A DNA stretch of 64,000 bases from Aliidiomarina soli (GTDB lineage: Bacteria; Pseudomonadota; Gammaproteobacteria; Enterobacterales; Alteromonadaceae): positions 310,001-374,000 of the forward strand of contig NZ_PIPO01000002.1 of NCBI RefSeq assembly GCF_003986975.1. Reading direction: 5' to 3'. How positions within the stretch are numbered: position 1 is the stretch's first letter; every line of letters begins with the position of its first letter. This document shows positions 63,671 to 64,000 of the stretch, piece by piece. The position numbers and the translations under genes were made by a program. Below the pieces are notes generated by a model. It was not told the DNA's origin. It ran no database searches and saw only the letters and a list, made by a program, of their open reading frames with translations.

Positions 63671-64000
63671 ATGGATATACTGACTGCAACCGTTAACTCT
63701 GTTATTGATTATGAACCCGCTAGGCAACCTGCCCATCTTCCTGTCGGTGCTGCGTCATGTCGAACAAAAGCGTCGTCGGCTGGTATTAATGCGTGAGCTG
63801 CTGTTTGCACTGGCGTTTATGCTGCTATTTTTATGGCTCGGGGCAAGCCTGTTGAGCTGGCTGGGTCTGCGTCAGGAATCGGTGTCAATTGCGGGTGGTA
63901 TTATTCTGTTTATTATCGCGTTGCGGCTTATTTTTCCACAGCCCGGCGGTGTCTTGGGGCTGCCGGCAGGGGATGAACCTTTTATTGTCCCGCTGGCGAT
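63671..64000 (+). pseudogene. yhgN: YhgN/MarC-family membrane protein, 5' part, apparent frameshift
   Basis: From ATG 63711 the frame reads MNPLGNLPIFLSVLRHVEQK...SIAGGIILFIIALRLIFPQPG...GLPAGDEPFIVPLA, matching YhgN/MarC (NAAT family, inner membrane, several helices), and runs off the window. The family has about 14 further N-terminal residues. ATG 63671 supplies MDILTAT in another frame, and skipping one base near 63692 joins it to LTLLLIMNPLG, giving a normal N-terminus; an AAGGA lies 12 bases before 63671. Either a 1-base insertion, a sequencing error, or a shortened start at 63711. Confidence 0.7.

Overview
The window looks like the chromosome of a Gram-negative gammaproteobacterium. It carries TonB-dependent receptors, lipoproteins, small outer-membrane beta-barrels, pqiABC, ubiK, rep, baeSR, deo genes and purEK, all in forms close to the enterobacterial ones. 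The abundance of secreted and periplasmic peptidases (S8, S9, M17) together with c-di-GMP proteins suggests a marine Alteromonadales member, perhaps Idiomarinaceae. That placement is inference from gene content; no database comparison was possible.

Layout. 1-7020: tail of a DUF4870 membrane protein, a secreted SxxK serine hydrolase, a MipA/OmpV barrel, and a TonB receptor followed closely by a response regulator and histidine kinase. 7082-11711: a more AT-rich block with a HipA-type kinase toxin placed before its HTH partner, and a ZnuD-like zinc receptor preceded by a 36-bp perfect palindrome. It ends at the 3' end of a tRNA-Arg(CCG). 11859-14487: three related small outer-membrane barrels and a four-helix membrane protein. 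14649-18986: a GGDEF/EAL sensor, then a secreted beta-propeller coupled to a CxxCH protein. 19062-24565: M17 peptidase, Hsp20, OsmC, carboxylesterase and S9 peptidase. 24566-33520 (minus strand): a possible single transcript MASE1/EAL-glpK-cdd-deoC-deoA-deoB-nfeD for nucleoside and glycerol catabolism. 33616-37616: purEK, a DAACS symporter and dinB. 37800-41089: a cytochrome c5 and a GAF-GAF-GGDEF-EAL protein.

41091-49688: rep, then ubiK-pqiABC-baeS-baeR in one tightly packed run (lipid transport between membranes plus envelope-stress signalling) and an EF-hand protein. 49702-52171: ydbT, ydbS and an uncharacterised third membrane protein. 52395-57533: comM/yifB, an unknown membrane protein, a subtilisin with a PPC domain and a lipoprotein. 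57723-60307: a cysteine/cystathionine synthase-lyase pair and a VOC protein. 60304-61313: an SRPBCC-ArsR pair with a clear palindromic operator. 61484-63576: two PLP enzymes for hydroxy amino acids. 63671-end: a yhgN/marC gene that appears frameshifted at its N-terminus and runs off the window.

I see no CRISPR array, rRNA, prophage, integrase or intact insertion sequence. The best candidates for something little described are the translationally coupled propeller/heme pair (17465-18986), the PH-domain membrane trio (49702-52171), the c-di-GMP phosphodiesterase overlapping glpK (31286-33520), and the hairpin that joins a terminator to the M17 start (19027-19061). No anti-phage system was recognised.
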